A DNA stretch of 64,000 nt from CAZZCU01 sp964652825. Its GTDB lineage: Bacteria > Bdellovibrionota_B > Oligoflexia > Oligoflexales > CAZZCU01. The first letter of the stretch is position 1; each line of letters opens with the position of its first letter. A program made the position numbers and the translations under genes. The stretch covers positions 21,451-85,450 of the forward strand of contig CAZZCU010000009.1 in the NCBI GenBank assembly GCA_964652825.1, in the 5' to 3' direction. Below the pieces are notes generated by a model. That model was given only the letters and a program-made list of their open reading frames with translations, was not told the DNA's origin and did no database searches. This document shows positions 1 to 8,587 of this stretch, piece by piece.

Positions 1-1193
1 CCAACCCACGAGGCACGAATTTCAAATACACCCGCCAGATTCAAGCCCATCATGAACAATAACAACGCCAAGCCGAAAATGGTTAGTGGTGATTGCAGTT
101 GAAAACCCCAGCCGAGTTGTTCACCACCTGCGCGTAAAGCCAGAAGCGTGCCGGCAAGCAGCCAGAACGAGATCAGCACGCCCAGGGTGTAGAGCAGGCC
201 GTGTTGTCGCGCATGCTGACGTTGAGCTTTGGATTGCTTCAATAAACCCACGGCCTTGATCGATAGCACCGGAAATACACAGGGCATGCAATTCAAGATA
301 ATGCCGCCTAGGAAGGCGAGTATTAAAGCTTGCCATAGCGTCGTGCCAAGCGTGGTGTTTACCAAACCGATACTGCCACCATCCGGCTGGGCGTTCACAT
401 CAACATTGTAGAAACGATCAGCGACTTTAAGCACACCGGCAATGCGTTCGGGCTTGGTATTCAGATTTTCATCCAGACGGATATCGACGTTAAGATGCGC
501 GCTGGTCCAAGCGGGTGTCTGTGCTGCCGCGTTGACAAAGATGCCGGCGTCTTGTGGAAAGAAAAACACATCATCGGTTGGTTGGAGTTCTTGCTGGTGC
601 TGGATTTTGAGCGATGCTGCGTCGGTTTTCCAGGCAAGATTCACTTGCCAATTCTCCGAAATTGCCTTGGGAGTGAGTGCCTGCGCTTGCTTGAATTTTG
701 TTGCCGCCTCGGACGGCAAAGCATTGGTGTTTATTGGTAAGGTCAGATCCAGTTTGGCCTTGCCGGGAATACATTCTTCCTGACAAACCAACCAGCGTAG
801 ATCGACTTTGATCGGAAGACGACTGCGTGCGCTGTCAGAAGCGATCGTTAGCGTTACCGGCAACAAGACGTTTTTTTTATAACCAAAGTTGACCAAGGGA
901 CCGATCGGAATACGTTCGGGCGCTGGCCAGTCGATGTCACCAGCGATTACGCCTTCGGGGAGTTGCCAGTTGGCTTTGATTGTTTCGCCCGAATCACCAG
1001 GATTGCGCCAGTAAATATGCCAACCATCCTCGATGGCGAACAACAAACCGACTTTCGTTGTGCCATGCGCCGGCGCCGAGCGATGCTCGCTGACGAGTTG
1101 AACTTTGATATGCGGCGCCGTTGCGGTCGGCGCGGCGTTACTTAAATCGGCAATGGTAAGCAGGCCGAGAAGAACGACGTAGGCTTTGATCAT
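1..1193 (-). CDS. DsbD/ScsB-family thiol:disulfide interchange protein (3' end off the window)
   Basis: Read on the minus strand from an ATG at 1193, the frame stays open to the window edge (397 codons), so the C-terminus is missing. It opens with a signal peptide ending near NAA. A periplasmic N-terminal region follows with a Cys pair in VCQEECIPG (C137, C141). From about residue 285 a membrane domain starts with NCMPCVFPVLS (C302, C305), the signature of the DsbD/CcdA electron-transfer domain. Proteins of this family pass electrons from cytoplasmic thioredoxin across the inner membrane to periplasmic thiol proteins. The long periplasmic N-terminus with a CxxxC pair favours the DsbD/ScsB type over short CcdA. 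Whether a C-terminal thioredoxin domain follows cannot be seen. Confidence 0.85.
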   Translation of the reverse strand, partial: MIKAYVVLLGLLTIADLSNAAPTATAPHIKVQLVSEHRSAPAHGTTKVGLLFAIEDGWHIYWRNPGDSGETIKANWQLPEGVIAGDIDWPAPERIPIGPLVNFGYKKNVLLPVTLTIASDSARSRLPIKVDLRWLVCQEECIPGKAKLDLTLPINTNALPSEAATKFKQAQALTPKAISENWQVNLAWKTDAASLKIQHQQELQPTDDVFFFPQDAGIFVNAAAQTPAWTSAHLNVDIRLDENLNTKPERIAGVLKVADRFYNVDVNAQPDGGSIGLVNTTLGTTLWQALILAFLGGIILNCMPCVFPVLSIKAVGLLKQSKAQRQHARQHGLLYTLGVLISFWLLAGTLLALRAGGEQLGWGFQLQSPLTIFGLALLLFMMGLNLAGVFEIRASWV

Positions 1194-1263
1194 AAATGGT
1201 TATCCATCCGATGAGTGAGAATACTATTATACGGTGAGATGGCATAAGAACCTATTAAGCCAA

Positions 1264-1298
1264 TAAAAAAACGGCTGCATTTAGAAAGTGCAGCCGTT
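1264..1298 (-). terminator. intrinsic terminator after the C25 peptidase gene
   Basis: A perfect 10-bp stem, AACGGCTGCA (1270-1279) with TGCAGCCGTT (1289-1298), encloses a 9-base loop. On the minus strand it is followed by six T. It lies 24 bases beyond the stop codon of the peptidase gene and separates it from the DsbD-family gene. Confidence 0.85.
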
Positions 1299-1321
1299 CT
1301 AAAGTAAGAGCTTGTTGAGCG

Positions 1322-2989
1322 TTAGAACCAGGGTCTGAGCAGTGGATCCGCGAAGAGAATATACATTTTGATGTTTTTTGGTGCCGTACCACCATTGTCA
1401 CGGACGATTTTGTTAGCTGCGAGTGCGTTAATATTGCCCAGCGTCAAATTATTACTATCTTGAATCGCTTTGAATAGATTGACGTTGTACTTGTGGTTTA
1501 CGTCGGTAAGCGAAGGAATGGTCGCTGCCAAAACGGCAATGGCGCCGCGGTTTGGGTTGGCGCCGTCATCATGAAATAGCATGCGCTCAGCTAGCGAATC
1601 ACTTGCTGTCTGAATCGCACCGTTGTTGCAGGCGATATTAAAAAAGATACTGAGTCCCTCGTTCAAGTTTCGCAATGCTGCGACTTGATTGAAGCCGAAG
1701 GAGGCGCCATCGCGTCCCCAGCCGGACCAGGACGTGTTGCTGCCGTGTCCGCGAAAATTGATGATGGCATGTGGGGTATCCGTCGACTGGCGCAAGACAG
1801 TGGCGTTTGTGGCATTGGCACCGCCGTATTGCGCGTTGAAGCTCAGCTCTTTGGGATTGGCTGCCTTGCGGATGCTTTCCAGATTGGCGGTGTACTTGCC
1901 GGGATAATTCTCTTTGTGTGCCACGAGCATAATATTTTTGTTGTTGTAACCGCTGGCTTGTGTCGTGCGATAGAAATGATGCTTTTGCACCATCAACTCC
2001 GCTTCCGTTGCGTCGGAAACCGGCAGGCGACCGAGAGAAATATCGGCGATGTAATCGTTGCCTTCGATAAAGCTGTAATAAGAATCACCAGGAATATTTC
2101 CCGACCAGTTATGCAGGGCGACTTTCTTTTCGTCACCAAAGATCAGTACGGCTTCCAGTCGTGAGTTCTCATAGTGCTGGCGAATCAGATCACGAATGCG
2201 CGTTGACGTTGTGGACGGCGTGACTGTTTCATAAACAACGCGGCGCTCGTCAGACGCATGATAGTCGGCGATTTCCCGGGCGTGGTCGAGAAGTTCAGTG
2301 CTGGTAATAACCAGATAGACGCTTTTCTCGGCGGTGTGCGGGCGTGGAGCGTCCGTGGCGTTAACGGTGAGCACTTCCGCTTGGCTCAACTGAAAATCAG
2401 TGACGCGATTCGCAGGCTCCGAAGGTTTGCCGCGATCTTCACCGATAACTTTGAGATTGATTTCAATCCGACGAAAGGTTTTTAAACTTCGCAGGCGCGG
2501 ATTGAACTGCGCTACCGCAATCGAGATCGGCAGTACCGTTAATGCGCCGAGTTTTTGTTTGGCGCCCATTGTTATTACTTGATCACCAAACCAGTGATTA
2601 CGTAGATAAGCCAAGCGACTATAGGTGAAGGGGCGCTCCCGTCCATCGTCAATGACGTCAGGCTGAATCGGCATGAGGCGTGTATTGCCAGCGATGCTTA
2701 CGCCATCAATCTTGTACGTGACTTTGTACGTCTTATGGCTTTCCACGAGAAACCAACGATGCAGGTACGGGATATCCGGAGTGCCTTCGCGTTCGCTTGG
2801 CAGGTAGTCGATATTCGTGAATTTTTGAAACTTGCCTTGTGGTGTTTCGATTGTTTCCAATCGCTGATCTTCGTCGTCAAGTTGAATGATCAAAGAGATG
2901 TCTTCGAGTCCTTGGCTTTGGACGGTTGATTCCAATGCCTGCGCGGGCCAGGCGATGAGTACGGCAATAAACGCAACTATGGGACGCAT
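1322..2989 (-). CDS. secreted gingipain-type cysteine peptidase (family C25)
   Basis: A 555-residue exported protein with a signal peptide ending in AQA. The C-terminal two thirds match the C25 fold. The sequence IINFRGHGS carries the likely catalytic His (H415), and FFNIACNNG carries the likely nucleophile Cys (C454), in the order and spacing expected for the gingipain dyad. The N-terminal roughly 200 residues would be the beta-rich propeptide region of the family. No C-terminal sorting domain is visible; the protein stops soon after FADPLLRPWF, close to the usual end of the catalytic domain. It is transcribed alone, has a terminator, and diverges from a predicted metallopeptidase lipoprotein. 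Such proteins cleave extracellular or envelope proteins; the substrate is unknown. Confidence 0.85.
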   Translation of the reverse strand: MRPIVAFIAVLIAWPAQALESTVQSQGLEDISLIIQLDDEDQRLETIETPQGKFQKFTNIDYLPSEREGTPDIPYLHRWFLVESHKTYKVTYKIDGVSIAGNTRLMPIQPDVIDDGRERPFTYSRLAYLRNHWFGDQVITMGAKQKLGALTVLPISIAVAQFNPRLRSLKTFRRIEINLKVIGEDRGKPSEPANRVTDFQLSQAEVLTVNATDAPRPHTAEKSVYLVITSTELLDHAREIADYHASDERRVVYETVTPSTTSTRIRDLIRQHYENSRLEAVLIFGDEKKVALHNWSGNIPGDSYYSFIEGNDYIADISLGRLPVSDATEAELMVQKHHFYRTTQASGYNNKNIMLVAHKENYPGKYTANLESIRKAANPKELSFNAQYGGANATNATVLRQSTDTPHAIINFRGHGSNTSWSGWGRDGASFGFNQVAALRNLNEGLSIFFNIACNNGAIQTASDSLAERMLFHDDGANPNRGAIAVLAATIPSLTDVNHKYNVNLFKAIQDSNNLTLGNINALAANKIVRDNGGTAPKNIKMYILFADPLLRPWF

Positions 2990-3221
2990 AGTTTTCTCCT
3001 AAAAAGAGGTCAGAAATTATTGGGCTTATTTTACCACATTGGGTTGGCGCTATTTGTTTGGCTTGGGGGGCTGGAAATGACTAGAGTCTAGGCAGTGTCC
3101 AATCTTCGTGGGGACCAGTTAGCGTTATTTTGTAAAAATATATAATAATATCAATGTGTTATGATTCATGCTGCTCTGGCCTGAGCTTTGCAAACCTCAT
3201 CAGTATACATAGAGGTTGGCA

Positions 3222-4166
3222 ATGCTCAGACATGAACATGGTGTAAAGATACTACTGCTCGCCTTGGTGACGACTCTGATGGCCTGTGCACCTGGCGCTG
3301 ATGACGATTTCGGGGCGGATTCCCAGTTACACTTCATTGAAAATTGGACGCAAAATCCCCGCTGTGGTTTTCGGTTTGCCATGCAGCCGGTAATCAAAGT
3401 GTGTGTCCAGTCGCAACAAAGCCAGCAAGTAATCGAAGCGCAAAAACAATATACTTTAAAATCATTGACTGACTGGCTTGGAGCTTTGCGCCAAGTAAAT
3501 GGTCAAGTCACCGATCGCGTTGAATTCTCTTGTGACAATGCACAACTGACTATGAATGTTCAGGCTGGCAGCGGTACGGCAACTGGCTCGCCTGGTCGTA
3601 TTAACGTGTTTGCTTCCAAGCAGCTTGGTACGCACTTGCATGAATGGGGTCATGCGTTCGCATGTCTTGGTGATACGTATGTTGGTCGTCAGGCGGGCAA
3701 GTGCAAGCCTGGGCACCAGGAGTCGATTATGTGCTGGGGCGAGTACGGCGAGGATCGTCTCTATGCGGACGATATCGAAGGCGTGCAGAAAGCTTTTTTG
3801 AAGAGTTTTCCCTATAATCCGCCCGCCAATGGTGGTGTCGCGCAGCCGCTGGGTGGTGCAGCGGTTCAGGAGTTGTTTGTCGGCCTAACCGAATCGCAAT
3901 TGACGCCGCAAATGTTGGTTGCTGCCAATAAGGACGCCACACGCGTGTTTGTCTGCAATAAAACCACGGGATTGCTGTCATGCCGCAGTAATACTCCTGG
4001 AGCGGTGATGTTAACGAAGTTAGCAGCATCGAGTACGACTCGCGCAATCTTCGGGACGCCTGGCGCATTGGCGATCAACTCGCAAATGAATTTGCTGATT
4101 ACCGCCGAGGATGCGAGCGGCAATCCGCTGGTCTCCAGAGGCGTGGCTTTTAAAGCCCGCCAATAA
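3222..4166 (+). CDS. lipoprotein with HEXXH zinc-peptidase motif (M64-like)
   Basis: A 314-residue protein beginning with a lipoprotein signal, lipobox LMAC at residues 19-22. The ATG at 3222 is chosen over an upstream TTG because AGAGG ends 6 bases before it. HEWGH at residues 140-144, followed by AFACLGDTY, resembles the HEFGH...GLADEY zinc-binding and active-site region of M64-type secreted metallopeptidases. The distal third has no recognisable domain. The short catalytic segment and divergent third ligand (D in GDTY) leave activity unproven. It is divergent from the C25 peptidase, with an AT-rich shared upstream region (2990-3221), which suggests a locus for extracellular or surface proteolysis. 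Confidence 0.65.
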   Translation: MLRHEHGVKILLLALVTTLMACAPGADDDFGADSQLHFIENWTQNPRCGFRFAMQPVIKVCVQSQQSQQVIEAQKQYTLKSLTDWLGALRQVNGQVTDRVEFSCDNAQLTMNVQAGSGTATGSPGRINVFASKQLGTHLHEWGHAFACLGDTYVGRQAGKCKPGHQESIMCWGEYGEDRLYADDIEGVQKAFLKSFPYNPPANGGVAQPLGGAAVQELFVGLTESQLTPQMLVAANKDATRVFVCNKTTGLLSCRSNTPGAVMLTKLAASSTTRAIFGTPGALAINSQMNLLITAEDASGNPLVSRGVAFKARQ

Positions 4167-4211
4167 ACTTCGCTTGGTTGGTACGGGTCTTTTTGGTACA
4201 CCAGCTATCCC

Positions 4212-5411
4212 ATGACTGAACGTTTGCAATTTAAATTAGAGGCCAAAGCCTCGGGATCGCGGGCGCGCGCCGCGCGCTTTCGTACGTTACACAACGAAGT
4301 TATCACGCCCCTGTTTATGCCGGTTGGCACCCAGGCCACGGTTAAGGGACATCGTAAGGAATTTTTGCTCGAAGCGGGCTCGCAGGTATTACTCGCCAAC
4401 ACCTACCACTTGTTGCTGCGGCCCGGGCCGGATGTATTCGCTCGTGTCGGCGGTATTCACAATTTTATGCGTTGGCCTAAGTCCGTGTTAACGGATTCCG
4501 GCGGCTTCCAGATTTTTTCTTTGGCGGAAAGTCGCACGATTACCGAAGAAGGCGCGGCGTTTCAAAGTTATATCGATGGTCGCTCGATTTTTTTGAGTCC
4601 GGAAGTAAGCATTGCTACACAACGTGCTATCGGCAGCGATATTATGATGGTGCTCGATCAGTGTATTCCGGCGACTGCTGACTGGCATACCGCCAAGGCA
4701 GCAATGGAGCTGACACATCGTTGGGCCGAGCGTAGTTTGCGGGCGCGTGGTGATTCCGAGCAGGCCTTGTTTGCAATTGTTCAGGGTGCTTGTTTCGAGG
4801 ACTTGCGACGCGATAGCGCCAAGGCTCTGACGGATATGCCGTTTGATGGTTACGCCATTGGCGGGTTGGCTGTTGGTGAGACCAAAACCATGCGCGAGGA
4901 TTTTACCGAGCTGGCGGCGGCGGAATTGCCGGAGCATTTGCCGCGCTATTTGATGGGCGTTGGTACACCCATTGATTTGTTGGAGGCGGTTCATCGCGGC
5001 GTGGATATGTTTGATTGTATTCTGCCGACGGCACTCGCGCAGCAGGGCGTGGCTTTTACCTCGCGCGGGCGACTTCGACTGGTTCGCGGTGTTTATAAAT
5101 TTTCCGAAGACGTTCTGGACCCGGAATGCTCCTGCTCGACTTGCGCGCATTATTCCATTGCTTATCTGCATCATCTGGTCAAATCGGACGAAGTACTGGG
5201 CTGGCAATTGATCGGTTATCACAACATGTGGTTTTATCATCGCTTGATGACGCAGATGCGACAGCATATTCTTGCCGACAGCTTTGCCGGTTTTTATAGA
5301 AACATGCGCGAACAACTGATTGTGACTGACGGTGGCGAACTGCCATTACCTAAACCGCGTCGATCGCGCAAACCACATGCACCGGAATTTTTTCCCAGTA
5401 ATCTACGGTAG
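4212..5411 (+). CDS. tgt: tRNA-guanine(34) transglycosylase
   Basis: A 399-residue enzyme that exchanges guanine 34 in the anticodon of Asp, Asn, His and Tyr tRNAs for a queuine precursor. Visible landmarks are TDSGGFQ (D95), GGLAVGE (218-223), GVDMFDC with the nucleophile-type Asp (D265), and the zinc ligands C306, C308, C311 and H337 (CSCSTC...H). Instead of the common PTRNARNG after FDC it has PTALAQQG, a variant inside an otherwise typical enzyme. It ends with a basic tail. No queA, yajC or secD neighbour is present, so it is not in the classic operon. Its 3' end overlaps the convergent gene by 9 bases. Confidence 0.95.
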   Translation: MTERLQFKLEAKASGSRARAARFRTLHNEVITPLFMPVGTQATVKGHRKEFLLEAGSQVLLANTYHLLLRPGPDVFARVGGIHNFMRWPKSVLTDSGGFQIFSLAESRTITEEGAAFQSYIDGRSIFLSPEVSIATQRAIGSDIMMVLDQCIPATADWHTAKAAMELTHRWAERSLRARGDSEQALFAIVQGACFEDLRRDSAKALTDMPFDGYAIGGLAVGETKTMREDFTELAAAELPEHLPRYLMGVGTPIDLLEAVHRGVDMFDCILPTALAQQGVAFTSRGRLRLVRGVYKFSEDVLDPECSCSTCAHYSIAYLHHLVKSDEVLGWQLIGYHNMWFYHRLMTQMRQHILADSFAGFYRNMREQLIVTDGGELPLPKPRRSRKPHAPEFFPSNLR

Positions 5412-6629
5412 CTGATTCTGATAGTCGCTCAGTTGCTGCAAGGAATTGCGCCAATTGCATGGTAGCTCCGCATAATTCGCACGCCCGTTTGTTGTCCGGC
5501 GCCGACATTGAATTCCAACAGGTGCGAATTCGCCCATGGTCTGATCAGCGGCAAAACTATCGGTGTCAAACTCGGGTGGTCGTTCGGAGGAGCGTGGCAG
5601 TGGTGGTACTTTCAAGATGGAATGCGGTGAGTCTTCCTCAGGCAAAAGATTACGATAGATGGCGCCGGTGCCGAGACGAAAGGTGGTTTGCGGCAGGTAG
5701 TTGTAGCGGCGCTGCTCATTTATGTTTCTTGGATCAGAGTGCGCTATGACGATAGTGATATAGCCGTTATCATAAACAGCATTGAGATGACTCAAACAAC
5801 TACCGGTCTGTTGCCACAATCCACCCGCCATGCAAAACGACCAACTTTTCGCATCGGGTTTTTTAAAGCGGATAACCGTCACCAGATCGAGCTGTCGCGA
5901 TTGGATCATGCGTGCTGATAAATAGGTGGTGTCGGGATTCGCGTACAGACCATTGGTGGTTGGCGGGCGAAAAAATCGCACCCAGCCGTTGTGATCCGGC
6001 GCCGGCGGTAGCAGGTCCACTTGTGTTAGTCGGCTTGGTCGATACGCGACAATGTTTTTCGGTCGTTCTATGGGTTGTGTCCAATCATCAGGATCAACGG
6101 CCATGACGTGCGGCAGTGCCGGTCGATTTTGTTCGCGAATGTCGTAAGTTCTAAACCAAATTTCCAGATAGCTCACACCTTGTGTGCCATCGTCATAAAG
6201 CAGAAATGTATTGTCGGGGGGCGTATTCCCATTCAGGCGGCTGGCTGGCAATGCATGGATGGTGTAACTGCCGTCCGCATTGGTTTGCAGCCTGCCGGAA
6301 TGAATGGTGGAGCGTTCATCAATCATAGCGCCGAGTCGTTGCGAATAAACGGTAAGGCTAATGTAGGTCCCAGTGCCTTGAGGTGGAATATTGAATTTTA
6401 GCGCGGTTGGTTGCTCCGGATGCACGCCGATACGAATGCGTTCATACCAGACATTCGCATCAGGAAACGCACCTTCGCCGTATGGTTGGTTGCTAAACGT
6501 TTCCCAATACTCGCTCATATCGAAGTTGATGGTGGGTGTGGCAAGAGCCGGCGTTGTGCCCAACAGGGCGATAAGGATGCCGCTGGTCATCCACAAAAAT
6601 CGACAGTGATTTGCGTGCGGTTGTTTCAT
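5403..6629 (-). CDS. secreted protein of unknown function, partner of the di-heme cytochrome
   Basis: A 408-residue protein with a clear signal peptide (hydrophobic ILIALLGTTPALA, cleavage near residue 30). The mature part is rich in Tyr, Pro and Thr, has three Cys (CMAGG, CLSHL, CRRR...C region) and no motif I recognise. The composition suggests a beta-rich periplasmic or extracellular protein. Its start lies 5 bases after the stop of the di-heme cytochrome gene, so the two are almost certainly one transcript and may act together. I assign no function. Confidence 0.75.
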   Translation of the reverse strand: MKQPHANHCRFLWMTSGILIALLGTTPALATPTINFDMSEYWETFSNQPYGEGAFPDANVWYERIRIGVHPEQPTALKFNIPPQGTGTYISLTVYSQRLGAMIDERSTIHSGRLQTNADGSYTIHALPASRLNGNTPPDNTFLLYDDGTQGVSYLEIWFRTYDIREQNRPALPHVMAVDPDDWTQPIERPKNIVAYRPSRLTQVDLLPPAPDHNGWVRFFRPPTTNGLYANPDTTYLSARMIQSRQLDLVTVIRFKKPDAKSWSFCMAGGLWQQTGSCLSHLNAVYDNGYITIVIAHSDPRNINEQRRYNYLPQTTFRLGTGAIYRNLLPEEDSPHSILKVPPLPRSSERPPEFDTDSFAADQTMGEFAPVGIQCRRRTTNGRANYAELPCNWRNSLQQLSDYQNQLP

Positions 6630-6634
6630 GCACC

Positions 6635-8179
6635 CTACAGTAACTTGAGAAATGCAATTAGGTCATCTGTTTCCTGATCGTTCAGATGACTACCAAAAAT
6701 ATGTCCCGTATTGGTCAAGCCGTGCGGATATTGATCAGGGTCATAGATGCGCACATAAGGATCTTGACGGCGTAATGCTTTAGCTTCATCGGCATTTTTC
6801 AGCGCGATCGTTTTCCAGCCAATGTTGATGTTGTCATAGTTATCAGGATTATTGGGAAACGGTTGAATAGCAAAGCGGGTTGTTCTTTGCTCTGGTCGCA
6901 ACAATTGCCGGATAGTCGGGACCGAGGCGTTGTGCAGATAGGGAGCTCGTGCCCAGATACCATGCAGGGGTGGAGCTTTGTAGCCACGCGTCGCCACCAG
7001 TTGCGGTGGTTGGAGCCAGGAGTTGCCGGTATTGGCGCCGCCAAAGCCCGTGTCCATCGCACGCAAAGCATCGGTTCCGATTTTCTCAAGCGGAATGATA
7101 ACCCCTGGATAGTTGGTCAGCGTGTAGCGGTTGTCATCATCGCGCCGGTACTGGCCGTGGCATCCGCTGCAGTTGGTCTGATAGATGCTGGCGCCGCGAT
7201 CAGTTTGCTTGCTGTCCAGTTGATCGATATATGGGTACGCCGGCGGCTTGATGGTGGTCAGGTAGGGAATACCATGCTTGGCAAAGCTTGCGTCGGCGGC
7301 GACAAAATCCTGGCCGCTGGAGTCGAGCGAGAAGGCCATGCCATACATGATCGACGACGGATTGCCATAGAATCCACCGTCAACGTAGAGACCCTGGCTG
7401 TCTTCGCCGCGTAATTTAGTCCCCACATTCACCCAGTATTGGGTTTTCAGATAGGATTGCACGTCATGCTCTAAATGTCGGTGACGAGGCAGGCGAAAAC
7501 GCCCGTAAAAAATCTGGAAGCCCAAAAGCAGATCGAATTCCGGATAGGGGCGACGGACGTACGTCAGCAATCGGCCGTAGTAGTCCGCAGCGTTGACCAT
7601 GGAATTGCGGTCCGGATTGCGTTGGAACAGGTTACCAATCGAAACATCCGCTGCCGTCAGTACGTCGGCATTGAAGCGTTCAAAGTCAAAGAAAACATTG
7701 CTGATTCCCTCTGTGTAGAAAGTCTCGGCCGAAGTTTTGGTGAACAACGTACCAGAGTGACAGGAGCGGCAGTTAATCGTAAAGCCTGGTTCGGCAAGCG
7801 CCTGATCTTGTTGAATGCTGAGATCAAAGCCGGCATCGGTTTTGGTCAGCGCAAGCGGCAGACCATCGTTGGTGATTCTTGGGTCATAATAAAGACCGTA
7901 GCGTTTCTGTAGTTCGGCGGCAAATTCCGGGCTGCCGTATTGCATGGCTTTTAACGTCTCCGCCATGGCGGGCTGGTCAGGAAAATACTTGGTTGCTTGA
8001 TGCGCCCAGACCGTCGGCAACTGTCGCAGGCCGCGTATTGGCCAGGCTGGTCGCGAGGCGCGAAAGGCATTCTCGATCTCGTTGTGGCCGTTCTTGGTGA
8101 TGATATCGATATCACTGGCGGAGCCGGGCGCCACAGGCGCGATTGCGAGTACCGATACAAATAGTAACAATGACCGCAT
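6635..8179 (-). CDS. exported di-heme cytochrome c, CCP/RoxA-like superfamily
   Basis: A 514-residue exported protein. The start at 8179 is supported by a GGAAAGGAAG ribosome site and by the signal peptide MRSLLLFVSVLAIAP. Two heme-binding motifs are present, CRSCH (137-141) and CSGCH (337-341). The C-terminal region contains APPLHGIWARAPYLHNASVP, which recalls the C-terminal domain of di-heme peroxidase-like enzymes and rubber oxygenase RoxA. The roughly 200-residue spacing between hemes fits that superfamily. Role: periplasmic redox enzyme, substrate unknown (peroxide, polyisoprene or something else). The frame runs on upstream into the assembly gap, but that extension is not coding because the signal peptide starts here. 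Confidence 0.85.
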   Translation of the reverse strand: MRSLLLFVSVLAIAPVAPGSASDIDIITKNGHNEIENAFRASRPAWPIRGLRQLPTVWAHQATKYFPDQPAMAETLKAMQYGSPEFAAELQKRYGLYYDPRITNDGLPLALTKTDAGFDLSIQQDQALAEPGFTINCRSCHSGTLFTKTSAETFYTEGISNVFFDFERFNADVLTAADVSIGNLFQRNPDRNSMVNAADYYGRLLTYVRRPYPEFDLLLGFQIFYGRFRLPRHRHLEHDVQSYLKTQYWVNVGTKLRGEDSQGLYVDGGFYGNPSSIMYGMAFSLDSSGQDFVAADASFAKHGIPYLTTIKPPAYPYIDQLDSKQTDRGASIYQTNCSGCHGQYRRDDDNRYTLTNYPGVIIPLEKIGTDALRAMDTGFGGANTGNSWLQPPQLVATRGYKAPPLHGIWARAPYLHNASVPTIRQLLRPEQRTTRFAIQPFPNNPDNYDNINIGWKTIALKNADEAKALRRQDPYVRIYDPDQYPHGLTNTGHIFGSHLNDQETDDLIAFLKLL

Positions 8180-8237
8180 GCTGCTTCCTTTCCGAAGTCG
8201 CGTTGCCGAGGTCAGGCAAATGCAAGCCGTATTCCAG

Positions 8238-8337
8238 NNNNNNNNNNNNNNNNNNNNNNNNNNNNNNNNNNNNNNNNNNNNNNNNNNNNNNNNNNNNNNN
8301 NNNNNNNNNNNNNNNNNNNNNNNNNNNNNNNNNNNNN
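8238..8337. other. assembly gap, 100 N, in a 408-base intergenic region
   Basis: Exactly 100 N, the usual placeholder for a scaffold gap of unknown size. It lies between the divergent di-heme cytochrome gene (start 8179) and the large secreted protein (start 8588). Promoters of both genes and possibly more sequence are hidden here. In the 8338-8587 remainder I see no gene, only the ribosome site of the next CDS. Confidence 0.97.
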
Positions 8338-8587
8338 GGCGCAATGGCGGCTGAAGCTGTCTTGGCATGCCGACAGGTGGAGCCATACAGCTATATTGCA
8401 TGGCGACTCCGACGGCTGTTGACACGAAGTTTCCGGTATAAACCGCGCTGCTATTTTGCTACAGATGCGTTCACCCATGCCGTTGCTCGTGGCGCGCATG
8501 TTGCAATGTTCGCCGAGGCCATGCGTGAATGTCAGCCATATAATGAGTTTCGAGTTATCAGATAATGCGAGCAGTGAAGGATTTTTT

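Noticed and set aside
4488..5315. A 275-codon frame antisense to tgt
   Set aside because: tgt is clearly coding; the antisense frame has no motifs and is a codon-bias shadow.
8180..8425. Upstream extension of the di-heme cytochrome reading through the N gap
   Set aside because: The signal peptide and ribosome site place the start at 8179; the extension depends on undefined bases.
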